From Hyphococcus sp. (GTDB lineage Bacteria; Pseudomonadota; Alphaproteobacteria; Caulobacterales; Parvularculaceae): 24,220 nt of DNA. The DNA lies in the NCBI GenBank assembly GCA_021604605.1, contig BQJH01000014.1, positions 1-24,220 on the forward strand, read 5' to 3'. This document shows positions 8,309 to 16,181 of the stretch, piece by piece. The translations under genes were made by a program, and so were the position numbers. Under the pieces are notes generated by a model. It saw only the letters and a list, made by a program, of their open reading frames with translations, did not search any database and was not told the origin of the DNA. Each line of letters opens with the position of its first letter. The stretch's first letter is position 1.

Positions 8309-9287
8309 AATTACGCTTGTTACTGGCGGTGCAGGATTTGTTGGCCACCATCTGGTCAACAAGCTTCGCGAGCAGGGCCAAACCGTAAGAAGTTATGATT
8401 TATCAGCGCCACGGCATTGTGATGATATTCAAGGGTCAGTTTTGGACACGGGGGAGGTGGCGTCAGCGATGGTTGGCGTCAGTTCGATATTTCATTTGGC
8501 GGGAAATGCTCAGCTTTGGGCGACTGATAACTCAGTTTTCAATCAAGTAAATTTTATCGGAACTAAAAATATTGTTGATAGTGCGATCGCTGCAGGCGCC
8601 AGAAAGTTGGTTCATTGTTCAAGTTTGACAACATTGGTCGGAGCAAAAACCCCGATAGGGGAAAGTTCCGTAGATGAGACACAGGAACTTCTCCCGGAAG
8701 ATATGCTTGGCGAATATCCCCGCTCGAAACTACTCGCAGAACGTTATGCGCTTAGTAAGAAAGGCGCACTTGAGGTCGTTAGCGCGATTCCAACGGAGCC
8801 GCTTGGGCCCGGCGATAATAGTCTGACGCCGCCGACAAAAATGATTCTCGATTTCGCCAACGGAAAAACACCCGCCTATATCGATTGTACATTGAACTTT
8901 GTTCCGGTCGCCAGTCTGGCCGATGGGTTGATTGCGGTTCAGGAGAAAGGTCAGAGCGGAGAGCGCTATTTATTAGGTGGTGACAATACGCCGATGAGCA
9001 AACTGCTGAATGTCATTTCTGAGATGACGGGCCGCAAGATGCCGGGATTAAAAGCGCCTTATGCATTCGCGCTCTTGGCAGGCTTTATTGACACAAAGCT
9101 TGTTGCGCCTATCATGCAAAAACCGCCAAAGGCGCCTTTAACGGGGGTCCGCCTTGCAGGCCGTCAAGTAAGTTTTTCCAGTGAAAAGGCAGCGCGAGAA
9201 TTGGGCTGGAAGGCGACAGCTTTTGAGCCTGCACTTCAGGCGATGCTGAACTGGGCGGATGAAGAAGGTTTGTTACTGGGAGCTTGA
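8301..9287 (+). CDS. hpnA: HpnA, hopanoid-associated NAD-dependent epimerase/dehydratase
   Basis: With the GTG at 8301 this is a 328-residue extended short-chain dehydrogenase/reductase. It shows the Rossmann loop TGGAGFVG at 8-15, the serine strand VHCSS at 104-108, and the catalytic YPRSK (Tyr139, Lys143). Family length and placement next to hpnB and hpnC match HpnA, whose precise reaction is not established; sugar epimerase or 3-beta-HSD-like roles have been suggested. The GTG was chosen because the family starts right at the Rossmann strand; it overlaps the previous stop as GTGAGTGA. The Shine-Dalgarno match is weak, so coupling to the upstream lipoprotein gene probably matters. An in-frame ATG at 8271 is the alternative. 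Its 3' end overlaps hpnB tail to tail by 15 bases. Confidence 0.87.
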   Translation: MSEITLVTGGAGFVGHHLVNKLREQGQTVRSYDLSAPRHCDDIQGSVLDTGEVASAMVGVSSIFHLAGNAQLWATDNSVFNQVNFIGTKNIVDSAIAAGARKLVHCSSLTTLVGAKTPIGESSVDETQELLPEDMLGEYPRSKLLAERYALSKKGALEVVSAIPTEPLGPGDNSLTPPTKMILDFANGKTPAYIDCTLNFVPVASLADGLIAVQEKGQSGERYLLGGDNTPMSKLLNVISEMTGRKMPGLKAPYAFALLAGFIDTKLVAPIMQKPPKAPLTGVRLAGRQVSFSSEKAARELGWKATAFEPALQAMLNWADEEGLLLGA

Positions 9288-10457
9288 GTAAGTTCTGCCT
9301 TTCCATTGTCCTCCTTTGCCGCGCCAGGTTCTGAGGGCGGACGCCAGAGTCATGAGTGTATAAAACATGGCGGCAAGAGGGAGTAACAATGCTTCCCAAG
9401 GTTTTCGGTTATAAAGGTTGAGTGTTGGCCAGTAAGTGCATGCCATTAACGCAATTGTAGAAATGCTGAGTAGTGCTGCAATAAAGTTTGATTGAAATAA
9501 AGCTGTAAGCGCTATTATTGGCGCTGCCCAGTAAAGAAAGAACATTCCTGCAACTGTACCCACAAGAAAAAGAGGCGAATAGTTGAGTTGGGTATAAGCT
9601 GTTCTCGCCACCATATTCCAGTTTGAAGCGAACGAGCGATTATCACGTAAGCTGAGTGCTTCTCTATCAGCCAGTCCAAGCCAAATTTTCGTTGTCGGAG
9701 ATGTCATTTTGATTTCGCGAGCAAGGGCGCAGTCATCAATAAGATTATTCTTGAACCGGGTAACGCCGTCAATTTTCTTAATGGCTTGTGCCGTGATGAG
9801 CATGCAACCGCCCGCGGCTGCGGCTATATCGATATTTGAGTTGTTCACTAAAGGAAATGGATAGAGCTTTTGGAAAAAATAGATAAAGGCCGGGATTAAT
9901 AAGCTCCCCCATTCACGGCTATCCAAACGCACCATGAGAGAAACAAGTGCCAACTGGCCTTGTTCAGCTTTTGAGACTAATGTCTGGATTGTATTGGCGC
10001 CAAACTCGATATCAGCATCGGTAAACAAAATATATTTTGCGTGAGAGTAGTGCTTCTGGACGTGGTCGATACCTTGTTGAACAGCCCACAACTTTCCTGA
10101 CCAGTTTCGCGGTAAGGGCCGGGCTTTCAGGCATTGAAATTTTCTATTCGCATCTCGTTTGCTGGATATGACTTTTTCGTAGGCGGCGGTAGCAATTTCT
10201 GCTGTCGCATCGGAAGAATGGTCATCAACAAGGGTCACAAAGATTTCGCCTGGATAGGTGCTCTGGCAGTGCGCAGTGACGACGGCAGCAATTGTCTCCG
10301 CCTCGTCGCGAGCCGGAATAATGACAGCGACGGGCGGAAAATTTGTTGCGCCGGGAATAGGCGCCAGGCGCTCGCTGGCCCGCCAGAATTGCCCCCGAAG
10401 AAAGGTTAAATACAGCCAGGCAGCCAGAGATAACGCGGAGATAATTGTCAGACCCAT
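9273..10457 (-). CDS. hpnB: HpnB, hopanoid-associated family 2 glycosyltransferase
   Basis: This 394-residue membrane GT2 enzyme has an N-terminal membrane segment (about 2-20). The catalytic domain shows VIIPARDEAETI, VDDHSSD (Asp78, Asp79), FTDADIEF with the metal-binding DAD at 147-149, and NLIDDCALA with the acidic pair at 241-242. Near residue 274 comes RSFASNWNMVARTAYTQL, typical of HpnB. Three or more membrane helices follow at about 296-345 and 355-375. HpnB is found beside hpnA and hpnC in many hopanoid clusters and is thought to add a sugar to hopanoid side chains, though direct biochemical proof is limited. The gene is transcribed away from hpnC and shares a short divergent region with it. 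The last 15 bases overlap the end of hpnA on the other strand. Confidence 0.9.
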   Translation of the reverse strand: MGLTIISALSLAAWLYLTFLRGQFWRASERLAPIPGATNFPPVAVIIPARDEAETIAAVVTAHCQSTYPGEIFVTLVDDHSSDATAEIATAAYEKVISSKRDANRKFQCLKARPLPRNWSGKLWAVQQGIDHVQKHYSHAKYILFTDADIEFGANTIQTLVSKAEQGQLALVSLMVRLDSREWGSLLIPAFIYFFQKLYPFPLVNNSNIDIAAAAGGCMLITAQAIKKIDGVTRFKNNLIDDCALAREIKMTSPTTKIWLGLADREALSLRDNRSFASNWNMVARTAYTQLNYSPLFLVGTVAGMFFLYWAAPIIALTALFQSNFIAALLSISTIALMACTYWPTLNLYNRKPWEALLLPLAAMFYTLMTLASALRTWRGKGGQWKGRTYSSSQ

Positions 10458-10552
10458 AAGGGTCCATTACTGGCTCTGTACAAGCCATGCAAATTCATAA
10501 TTAAGATGCTCTGATAGCTTGGAAAATACCGGAAAATCAGTAAGGTGCGCCC
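10458..10552. promoter_or_regulatory. Divergent hpnB/hpnC intergenic region
   Basis: These 95 bases separate the divergent starts of hpnB and hpnC, so promoters for both must lie here or in the gene starts. A short inverted repeat, TGGCT at 10471-10475 and AGCCA at 10483-10487 around a TGTACA core, sits in the middle and could be an operator. Five-base arms are not unusual by chance. No clear -35/-10 pair could be chosen on either strand. An AAGGTG about 7 bases before the hpnC ATG is its likely ribosome binding site. Confidence 0.4.
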
Positions 10553-11461
10553 ATGTCTGAAAGCATGGATCAAGCAACTCTAAAGCCTGCGCAACCCGCG
10601 TTTGACGGCGCCGAGACGCCGTCTGGTAAGGGCGCGAAAGACGAGAATTTTCCTGTTGGTTCTTTTTTGCTACCCAAAGCGCTGCGCCCTCATGTGGCGA
10701 CGTATTACGCTTTTGCGCGCGCTATCGACGACATAGCAGACAACGGTGAGTTGGCTCCGGAAGAGAGAATTTCACGACTTAAAAAATTTGATGCGGCTCT
10801 GAACGGTGATGAGAGCTTGGGCAGTGCTTACGAAAAGGCCTATGCGCTAAGAAATAGTCTGATCGAAACGAATGTAACTACCAAACATGGCTCTGATCTT
10901 ATCGCAGCGTTTGTGCAAGATTGTGAAAAGCTGCGCTATGACACTTGGGAAGAACTGTTGGGTTATTGCGCTTTGTCGGCCAACCCGGTTGGGCGCTATC
11001 TGTTAGACCTTCATGGTGAAGATCCAAAAGGATATCGATATTCTGATGCGCTTTGTACTGTCTTGCAGATTGTCAATCACTTGCAAGATTGTGCGGATGA
11101 TAAGCAGGAACTAGATCGCGTTTATGTTATTCGTGATTGGTTGCGTGGTGAGGGCGGCGATATTGATATGATCGACGCCTCATCGCTGACGCCGGCCCTG
11201 CGGTCTGTTATGGACCGTATGCTCGATGGTTGCGACGAGTTAATGGTAGAGGCGAAACAGTTGCCGGGTGCTTTAAAGTCAAAAAGCCTGGCAATGGAAT
11301 CTGCTGTCATTATTAATCTGGCGGCGCGATTGATCTCTCTCTTACGAAAGGGAGACCCATTAGCGACGAGGGTGGCGCTAACTAAAATTGATTTTATTAC
11401 TGCTGGCGTATGCGGGGTATGTTCAGGATATTTTGCGGCAGGTAGGGGAGCAAAAGGATGA
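10553..11461 (+). CDS. hpnC: HpnC, hydroxysqualene synthase (squalene/phytoene synthase family)
   Basis: This 302-residue trans-isoprenyl synthase converts presqualene diphosphate from HpnD to hydroxysqualene, the second step of the three-enzyme bacterial route to squalene. The first acidic motif is AIDDIAD (Asp59, Asp60, Asp63). The second is in QIVNHLQDCADD, with Asp179 and Asp182-183, followed by LDRVYVIRDWL, a pattern typical of alphaproteobacterial HpnC rather than HpnD. The roughly 35 residues before the fold are low-complexity and probably disordered. The stop overlaps the hpnD start by four bases (ATGA). HpnC and HpnD are homologous; I separate them by this second motif and by gene order. 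Confidence 0.94.
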   Translation: MSESMDQATLKPAQPAFDGAETPSGKGAKDENFPVGSFLLPKALRPHVATYYAFARAIDDIADNGELAPEERISRLKKFDAALNGDESLGSAYEKAYALRNSLIETNVTTKHGSDLIAAFVQDCEKLRYDTWEELLGYCALSANPVGRYLLDLHGEDPKGYRYSDALCTVLQIVNHLQDCADDKQELDRVYVIRDWLRGEGGDIDMIDASSLTPALRSVMDRMLDGCDELMVEAKQLPGALKSKSLAMESAVIINLAARLISLLRKGDPLATRVALTKIDFITAGVCGVCSGYFAAGRGAKG

Positions 11462-12345
11462 ACGCTGAAGCGTTAGCACTTTCCCCTGATGCGGCTCGCC
11501 AGCACGCATATGAGACGGTGAAGCGCTCAGGCACTTCTTTTGGCGCCGGCATGCGCATACTTTCAAAACAACGCCGTGAGGCGATGTATGCAATTTACGC
11601 TTTCTGCAGAGAGGTAGATGATATCGCTGATGAGGGCGGCAGCCCGTCTGAAAAATGTTCGGCCCTGCTTTCCTGGCGAGAGGAGATCGAACGGGTTTTC
11701 TCCGGCAATCCGACAACGCCAACCGGCGTGGCTCTAGGTGAGCATATAAAGCGTTATCATTTGCCAAAAGACGAATTTATCCTTGTCATTGAAGGAATGG
11801 AAATGGATGCGGCCGGACCAATCGTTGCTCCGGATTTTGATGGTCTTTTTGCTTACACAAGAAGGGCGGCGGGCGCGGTCGGCATGCTGTCTATGCCTGT
11901 CTTTGGCGCTCCGCAAAATGAAGTAGCGACCGATTTTGCACTTTCACTGGGCGATGCCTTACAATTGACGAATATTCTCCGTGATGTTGAAGAGGACGCG
12001 ATCGAGGGGCGGTTGTATTTGCCGCGAGAGCTGCTGGATAAACACAATTGCCCATTAAATCCAAGCGAAATTTCAAAATCAGCGGGGTTACCTTCGGTCC
12101 GAACTGAGTTGGCGCTCATAGCCGAAGAAAAATTTGAACGCACCCGTAAAGCACTCGCGCATCTCGACTGGAAGGTTTTACGCCCTGCATTGTTAATGAT
12201 GGGCGTATATGAAAACCACCTTCAGCGCATGCAGGCGCGAGGTTGGCATAATGGTCAGGCGAAGGTTGAACTATCGAAATTTGAAAAAATGATGATCGCC
12301 GCCCGCTGGTTTGTCGCGCCGAAAATAAAGGTTGTTTCTGCATGA
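11458..12345 (+). CDS. hpnD: HpnD, presqualene diphosphate synthase
   Basis: This 295-residue squalene/phytoene synthase family enzyme joins two farnesyl diphosphates to presqualene diphosphate, the substrate for HpnC. The first aspartate-rich motif is REVDDIADE (Asp54, Asp55, Asp58, Glu59). The second is in QLTNILRDVEEDAIEGRLYLPRE, with Asp176 and Asp180, the classic HpnD/CrtB signature. The AGAVGML segment at about 138-144 is also typical. It starts within the hpnC stop (ATGA) and ends within the start of the next gene (ATGA again), so the three genes are translated as a chain. Its substrate is probably supplied by the ispA gene about 6 kb downstream. Confidence 0.95.
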   Translation: MNAEALALSPDAARQHAYETVKRSGTSFGAGMRILSKQRREAMYAIYAFCREVDDIADEGGSPSEKCSALLSWREEIERVFSGNPTTPTGVALGEHIKRYHLPKDEFILVIEGMEMDAAGPIVAPDFDGLFAYTRRAAGAVGMLSMPVFGAPQNEVATDFALSLGDALQLTNILRDVEEDAIEGRLYLPRELLDKHNCPLNPSEISKSAGLPSVRTELALIAEEKFERTRKALAHLDWKVLRPALLMMGVYENHLQRMQARGWHNGQAKVELSKFEKMMIAARWFVAPKIKVVSA

Positions 12346-13064
12346 CGGTTGAAACGCGAAAATATTTTTCGGGAGATCCGCTCACACCCGATGAGCTCAG
12401 CCAGGAAATTATCAGAGAAAAACCGGGCAAAGTCATTATTCACAATGCGGCGCCTGCGGGTCTTTTGATTGTTCAAAATTTCCTCACATCTGACCAGTGC
12501 GCTCAAATTATGCAGGAGTGTAAAGCCTGGAAGGGTGAATCCGGCAAGGTGCTATCATCTGGTGATGAGGGCGATATTGTTTCTCACGAAGTTGATAGCC
12601 GGAAAGTTGAGAGTATTTCGACGGAAGGGTTTCGGATAAATATCGAAGATCTGATGCGTAAAGCTTTCACTGACTTTGTTAGCCCACATTTTGAACAGCC
12701 TTTGGCGTGGTGTGAAAAACCTGTCATTTTGCGCTATCCTGAAGGTGGTGAATATTATCCGCATGCGGATGCCTACAACTGGAATCCGGATGAAAAAGCA
12801 TGGCGACGTGTGACCAATCGAGACTACAGCCTCTTAATATATCTGAATGAAGATTATGAAGGCGGTCAGCTTGAGTTTAAATATCTCAACTACCGTATTG
12901 CTCCACTACAAGGTCTTCTTGTCGCTTTTCCGTCAGACTGGCGTTACGCACACGCAGCTCTGCCTGTGAAAAGGGGCAAGAAACATTCAATCGTTTCGTT
13001 TGCAGCGGCAAAAGAAACGCCAAGGCTCGATAAGCCATTGCCCCCGAATTTGATCAAATTATAG
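12342..13064 (+). CDS. 2-oxoglutarate/Fe(II)-dependent oxygenase (prolyl 4-hydroxylase alpha-like) in the hopanoid operon
   Basis: This 240-residue protein has the double-stranded beta-helix signature of the P4Hc-type 2-oxoglutarate dioxygenases. The iron ligands are His141 and Asp143 in YYPHADAYNW, and His204 in WRYAHAALPV. Lys214 in RGKKHSIVSF occupies the usual 2-oxoglutarate-binding Arg/Lys position. DYSLLIYLNEDYEGGQLEF at about 161-179 is the typical strand region before the distal histidine. All catalytic residues are present, so it is probably active. The ATG overlaps the hpnD stop by four bases and hpnE begins 9 bases after its stop, placing it firmly in the squalene operon. No 2OG oxygenase is part of the known HpnC/D/E route. 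The substrate (lipid, protein residue or other) cannot be read from the sequence. Confidence 0.9.
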   Translation: MTVETRKYFSGDPLTPDELSQEIIREKPGKVIIHNAAPAGLLIVQNFLTSDQCAQIMQECKAWKGESGKVLSSGDEGDIVSHEVDSRKVESISTEGFRINIEDLMRKAFTDFVSPHFEQPLAWCEKPVILRYPEGGEYYPHADAYNWNPDEKAWRRVTNRDYSLLIYLNEDYEGGQLEFKYLNYRIAPLQGLLVAFPSDWRYAHAALPVKRGKKHSIVSFAAAKETPRLDKPLPPNLIKL

Positions 13065-13073
13065 AAGCTAACC

Positions 13074-14348
13074 ATGGCACATGTTCATATTATTGGCGCC
13101 GGACTATCCGGATTAGCTGCCGCTGTTCGGCTGGTTGAGGCCGGGCGGTCTGTTACTGTCTATGACAGTGCTGGGCAAGCTGGGGGGCGTTGTCGGTCAT
13201 TTTACGACAAGCACCTGGAACGCGATATCGACAATGGTAATCACTTGATCATGTCAGGGAATAAATCAGCGCGCTCCTTTTTGGAACGCATTGGTTCTGA
13301 AGATCCACTTACGGGTCCGGATTTTGCGATCTATCCATTTGTGGATGTAAAAAGTGGTCAGCGTTGGAACGTTCGCCTTAATGAAGGGCCAATTCCTTTC
13401 TGGATTTTCGATAAACAATGGCGCGTACCTGACACGCACTTATTGGACTATATAAAAGCGGGTGCGATTTTCTTTGCGGACAAAACTCAAACGGTCGCTG
13501 GTGTCGTTGATGAGAAGAGTGTTTTGTTTAAAAGATTCTGGGAGCCTCTGACACTAGCGGTACTAAACACAACGCCAGAAAGAGGGCAGGCGCAATTGTT
13601 GTGGCGCGTGATCCGTGAAACTTTTCTGCTTGGCGGGCAGGCCTCTATACCGCTCGTCGCCAAGAAAGGACTGGGGCCGGCTTTCATTGACCCTGCCGTC
13701 AAAATTATTCAGTCAAATGGAGGCCTTGTTCGGTTCGGCGCGCGGCTTCGTAATATTTGGGCTGAAGGCGGCGAGGTAACGAGCCTCAACTTTTCCGACG
13801 AGACAATCGGGCTTGAAGAGGGGGATCAGGTTATTTTTGCCATTCCCCCCTCTCGATTAAAGCAACTCATGCCTGATGTTGACCCGCCAGATGACAATGC
13901 GAGCATTTTGAATATACATTTTAAAATGGGTGCGCCTGTACCAACCAAGGCGCTTGGGGGCGGACCCTTTATCGGTATGGTTTCAAGCGACGGACAATGG
14001 GCGTTTGTGCGTGATGATGTGATTAGCATTACAACTTCAGCGTCAAATACAATTGGAACTGATGATATGCCTAATGATGAAGTCGTTTCAAAGATCTGGC
14101 GCGAAACACAAATTGCTCTCGATCTTGGAGGGATGCCTTATGAAAAGGTTCGCGTGATCCGTGAGAAACGAGCAACGCCGGATCAATCTCCTTTGGGCGC
14201 CATGAAACGCCTTAAACCTGAAACTCAATATCGCAATTTAACACTCGCGGGCGATCATATCGATACGGGCGTACCGGCAACGATTGAAGGATCGATCAGG
14301 TCTGGTGATATAGCGGCTGAATTGGTGTTAAAGGCTGCTCAGAACTGA
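13074..14348 (+). CDS. hpnE: HpnE, FAD-dependent hydroxysqualene dehydroxylase
   Basis: This 424-residue flavoprotein converts hydroxysqualene to squalene, the third step after HpnD and HpnC. The N-terminal FAD fold shows IIGAGLSGLAAAVRL (GxGxxG at 8-13) and the amine-oxidase/desaturase motif GGRCRS at 37-42. The C-terminal dinucleotide-fold closure is LAGDHIDTGVPATIEGSIRSG, which is typical of this family and of phytoene desaturases. It lies 9 bases after the oxygenase gene and its stop overlaps the hpnG start by one base (TGATG). A carotenoid desaturase is the alternative reading, but placement with hpnC, hpnD and hpnG supports HpnE. Confidence 0.94.
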   Translation: MAHVHIIGAGLSGLAAAVRLVEAGRSVTVYDSAGQAGGRCRSFYDKHLERDIDNGNHLIMSGNKSARSFLERIGSEDPLTGPDFAIYPFVDVKSGQRWNVRLNEGPIPFWIFDKQWRVPDTHLLDYIKAGAIFFADKTQTVAGVVDEKSVLFKRFWEPLTLAVLNTTPERGQAQLLWRVIRETFLLGGQASIPLVAKKGLGPAFIDPAVKIIQSNGGLVRFGARLRNIWAEGGEVTSLNFSDETIGLEEGDQVIFAIPPSRLKQLMPDVDPPDDNASILNIHFKMGAPVPTKALGGGPFIGMVSSDGQWAFVRDDVISITTSASNTIGTDDMPNDEVVSKIWRETQIALDLGGMPYEKVRVIREKRATPDQSPLGAMKRLKPETQYRNLTLAGDHIDTGVPATIEGSIRSGDIAAELVLKAAQN

Positions 14349-15043
14349 TGACTGGCTTCGTTGGCGTCATCTGTGGCCTGAAGTCAGAAGCGCAAGCTGT
14401 CGCTTCTACCGGTGAGCAATCGAAACTTCGCATTGGGGTGTCCGGTGCTAATGCGTCACGAGCTGAAGAACTTGCCGCGGAATTTTGTGAAGTGGGTGCG
14501 AGTGCTATACTGAGCGTTGGAGTTTCTGGAGGGCTAGATCCTGCGTTAAAACCCGGCGACCTTGTTATTGGTGAACGTGTTATCGCTGATGAGGGTTCTG
14601 TATGGACAGCCGATTCATACCTCACCGGCATTTTGAAAGAAGAGATCGAACAAAGCGCAGCTAAAATGGGAGCGCTGTTCGGTTCGGATCAGATCATTGA
14701 TAGCGCGCAAAGGAAAGCAGCATTGTTTCAAAACCACAATGCGCTTGCTGTCGACATGGAAAGCCACGGCGCTGCGAGGGCGGCGGTTCATATGGGCGTA
14801 CCCTTCCTAGCGATACGAGCGATCGCCGATCCGGCAGGCAGAGCCTTGCCGCCAGCAGCATTGGGCGCCGTCGCGCCCGATGGCTCAACGCGTGCGTTTA
14901 AAACATTAGGGGCTGCATTGCGCGACCCCAAACAGTTTCCAGAATTGATGAAATTGGGCGCTGACAGCGCCGCTGCGACGAAAACCTTACGCCGCGACCT
15001 CGGCCCGATCTTTTGCCGCCTTTTTCTCGGCCTCGATCTTTGA
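14348..15043 (+). CDS. hpnG: HpnG, adenosylhopane nucleoside phosphorylase
   Basis: This 231-residue protein is of the purine nucleoside phosphorylase/nucleosidase fold. It shows VGVSGGLDPALKPGDLVIG at about 57-75, the nucleobase/ribose-binding VDMESHGAA at 135-143, and RAIADPAG with the candidate catalytic Asp161. HpnG removes adenine from adenosylhopane made by HpnH, giving ribosylhopane or its phosphate. It is coupled to hpnE by a one-base overlap. The final 19 codons overlap the end of the opposite-strand hpnH by 57 bases. The C-terminal tail (about residues 213-231) encoded there looks non-conserved and may be an accident of the overlap. Confidence 0.93.
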   Translation: MTGFVGVICGLKSEAQAVASTGEQSKLRIGVSGANASRAEELAAEFCEVGASAILSVGVSGGLDPALKPGDLVIGERVIADEGSVWTADSYLTGILKEEIEQSAAKMGALFGSDQIIDSAQRKAALFQNHNALAVDMESHGAARAAVHMGVPFLAIRAIADPAGRALPPAALGAVAPDGSTRAFKTLGAALRDPKQFPELMKLGADSAAATKTLRRDLGPIFCRLFLGLDL

Positions 15044-16141
15044 CATCTCGTTAGCAACAAGCTGCTCGTGCAGGTCTTCCGCTGGGCGAGCTTTAGAAAG
15101 GTCAATTTCCGGCGCCATTGGGCCTTCGGTTTTAATCTTGAGCATGTTCGGTATCTTGAACATCTTCATCGGGTTTTTTACAGCATCCATGGCCGCTGTT
15201 GGTTCATAACCACAGTGAGCCATACAGTTTGAGCATTTTTCATATTTGCCAGTGCCGTATTGATCCCATTCCGTCGTTTCCATCAGCTCTTTGAATGAAG
15301 ACACGTAGCCTTCCCCAAGGAGGTAGCAAGGCTTCTGCCAGCCAAACACACTTCTCGTAGGCGAGCCCCAAGGTGTGCACTGATATTCTTCATTACCAGC
15401 CAGGAAATTGAGAAATAGCGATGAGTGCGAAAGGTTCCATACCCGACCGCGTTCTTTCCCCAGTTTAAAGATATCACGGAAAAGCTGCTTGGTTTTTTCA
15501 CGGGATAGGAAATGGTCTTTGTCTTCAGCACGCTCATAAGCGTAACCCGGGGAGATTGAAATATTCACACCCAAATCCGTGGCAAAGTCGAGATAATCTG
15601 CAACCTGCACGGCTGTCATGTTGTCAAAGATGGTCGCATTAACGTTGACCTGAAACCCTTTTTCCTGAGCGGCTTTAATCGCTTTCACGGCAATTTTGAA
15701 CGTGCCCTTCTGGTCAACAGCGTGATCATGCTCCTCTTCGAGGCCATCAAGGTGAACGGAGAAAAACAGAAACGGCGATGGCGTGAAGAGATCAAGCTTC
15801 TTCTCCAGCAGCAACGCATTCGTGCAAAGGGAAACGAATTTCTTGCGCGCAACAATGCCTTCGACGATTTCACCAATTTCTTTGTGAATTAATGGTTCGC
15901 CGCCGGGGATCGCCACAACAGGGGCGCCGCATTCATCGACGGCGTCAAAGCACTCTTGTGGAGACAGGCGCTTGTTGAGGATCGGGGCCGGGTAATCAAT
16001 CTTGCCGCAGCCTGGGCAGGCAAGGTTGCATCGAAAAAGCGGTTCCAGAAACAGCACCAGTGGATACTTATCGCGGCCCATCAGTGTTTGCTTCATCACA
16101 TAGGCGCCGACGCGGGCTTGCTGGTGTAGTGATACGGACAT
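14987..16141 (-). CDS. hpnH: HpnH, radical SAM adenosylhopane synthase
   Basis: This 384-residue radical SAM enzyme joins the 5'-deoxyadenosyl group to diploptene, making adenosylhopane, the first step of side-chain addition. The iron-sulfur site is CNLACPGC (Cys38, Cys42, Cys45), followed by GGEPLIHKEI, a typical SAM-binding segment. The C-terminal part has clustered cysteines (YEKCSNCMAHCGYEPTAAMDA) and the conserved KNPMKMFKIPNML, the usual HpnH tail. GGAG lies 8 bases before the ATG. ispH lies 40 bases upstream on the same strand, so the two are probably co-transcribed. The last 57 bases overlap the end of hpnG on the plus strand, and the Ala/Lys/Glu-rich tail there looks dispensable. Confidence 0.96.
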   Translation of the reverse strand: MSVSLHQQARVGAYVMKQTLMGRDKYPLVLFLEPLFRCNLACPGCGKIDYPAPILNKRLSPQECFDAVDECGAPVVAIPGGEPLIHKEIGEIVEGIVARKKFVSLCTNALLLEKKLDLFTPSPFLFFSVHLDGLEEEHDHAVDQKGTFKIAVKAIKAAQEKGFQVNVNATIFDNMTAVQVADYLDFATDLGVNISISPGYAYERAEDKDHFLSREKTKQLFRDIFKLGKERGRVWNLSHSSLFLNFLAGNEEYQCTPWGSPTRSVFGWQKPCYLLGEGYVSSFKELMETTEWDQYGTGKYEKCSNCMAHCGYEPTAAMDAVKNPMKMFKIPNMLKIKTEGPMAPEIDLSKARPAEDLHEQLVANEMSKIEAEKKAAKDRAEVAA

Positions 16142-16181
16142 TGTTGTCTCCAGACAGTTTACATTAATGGCTTGCGCAAAT

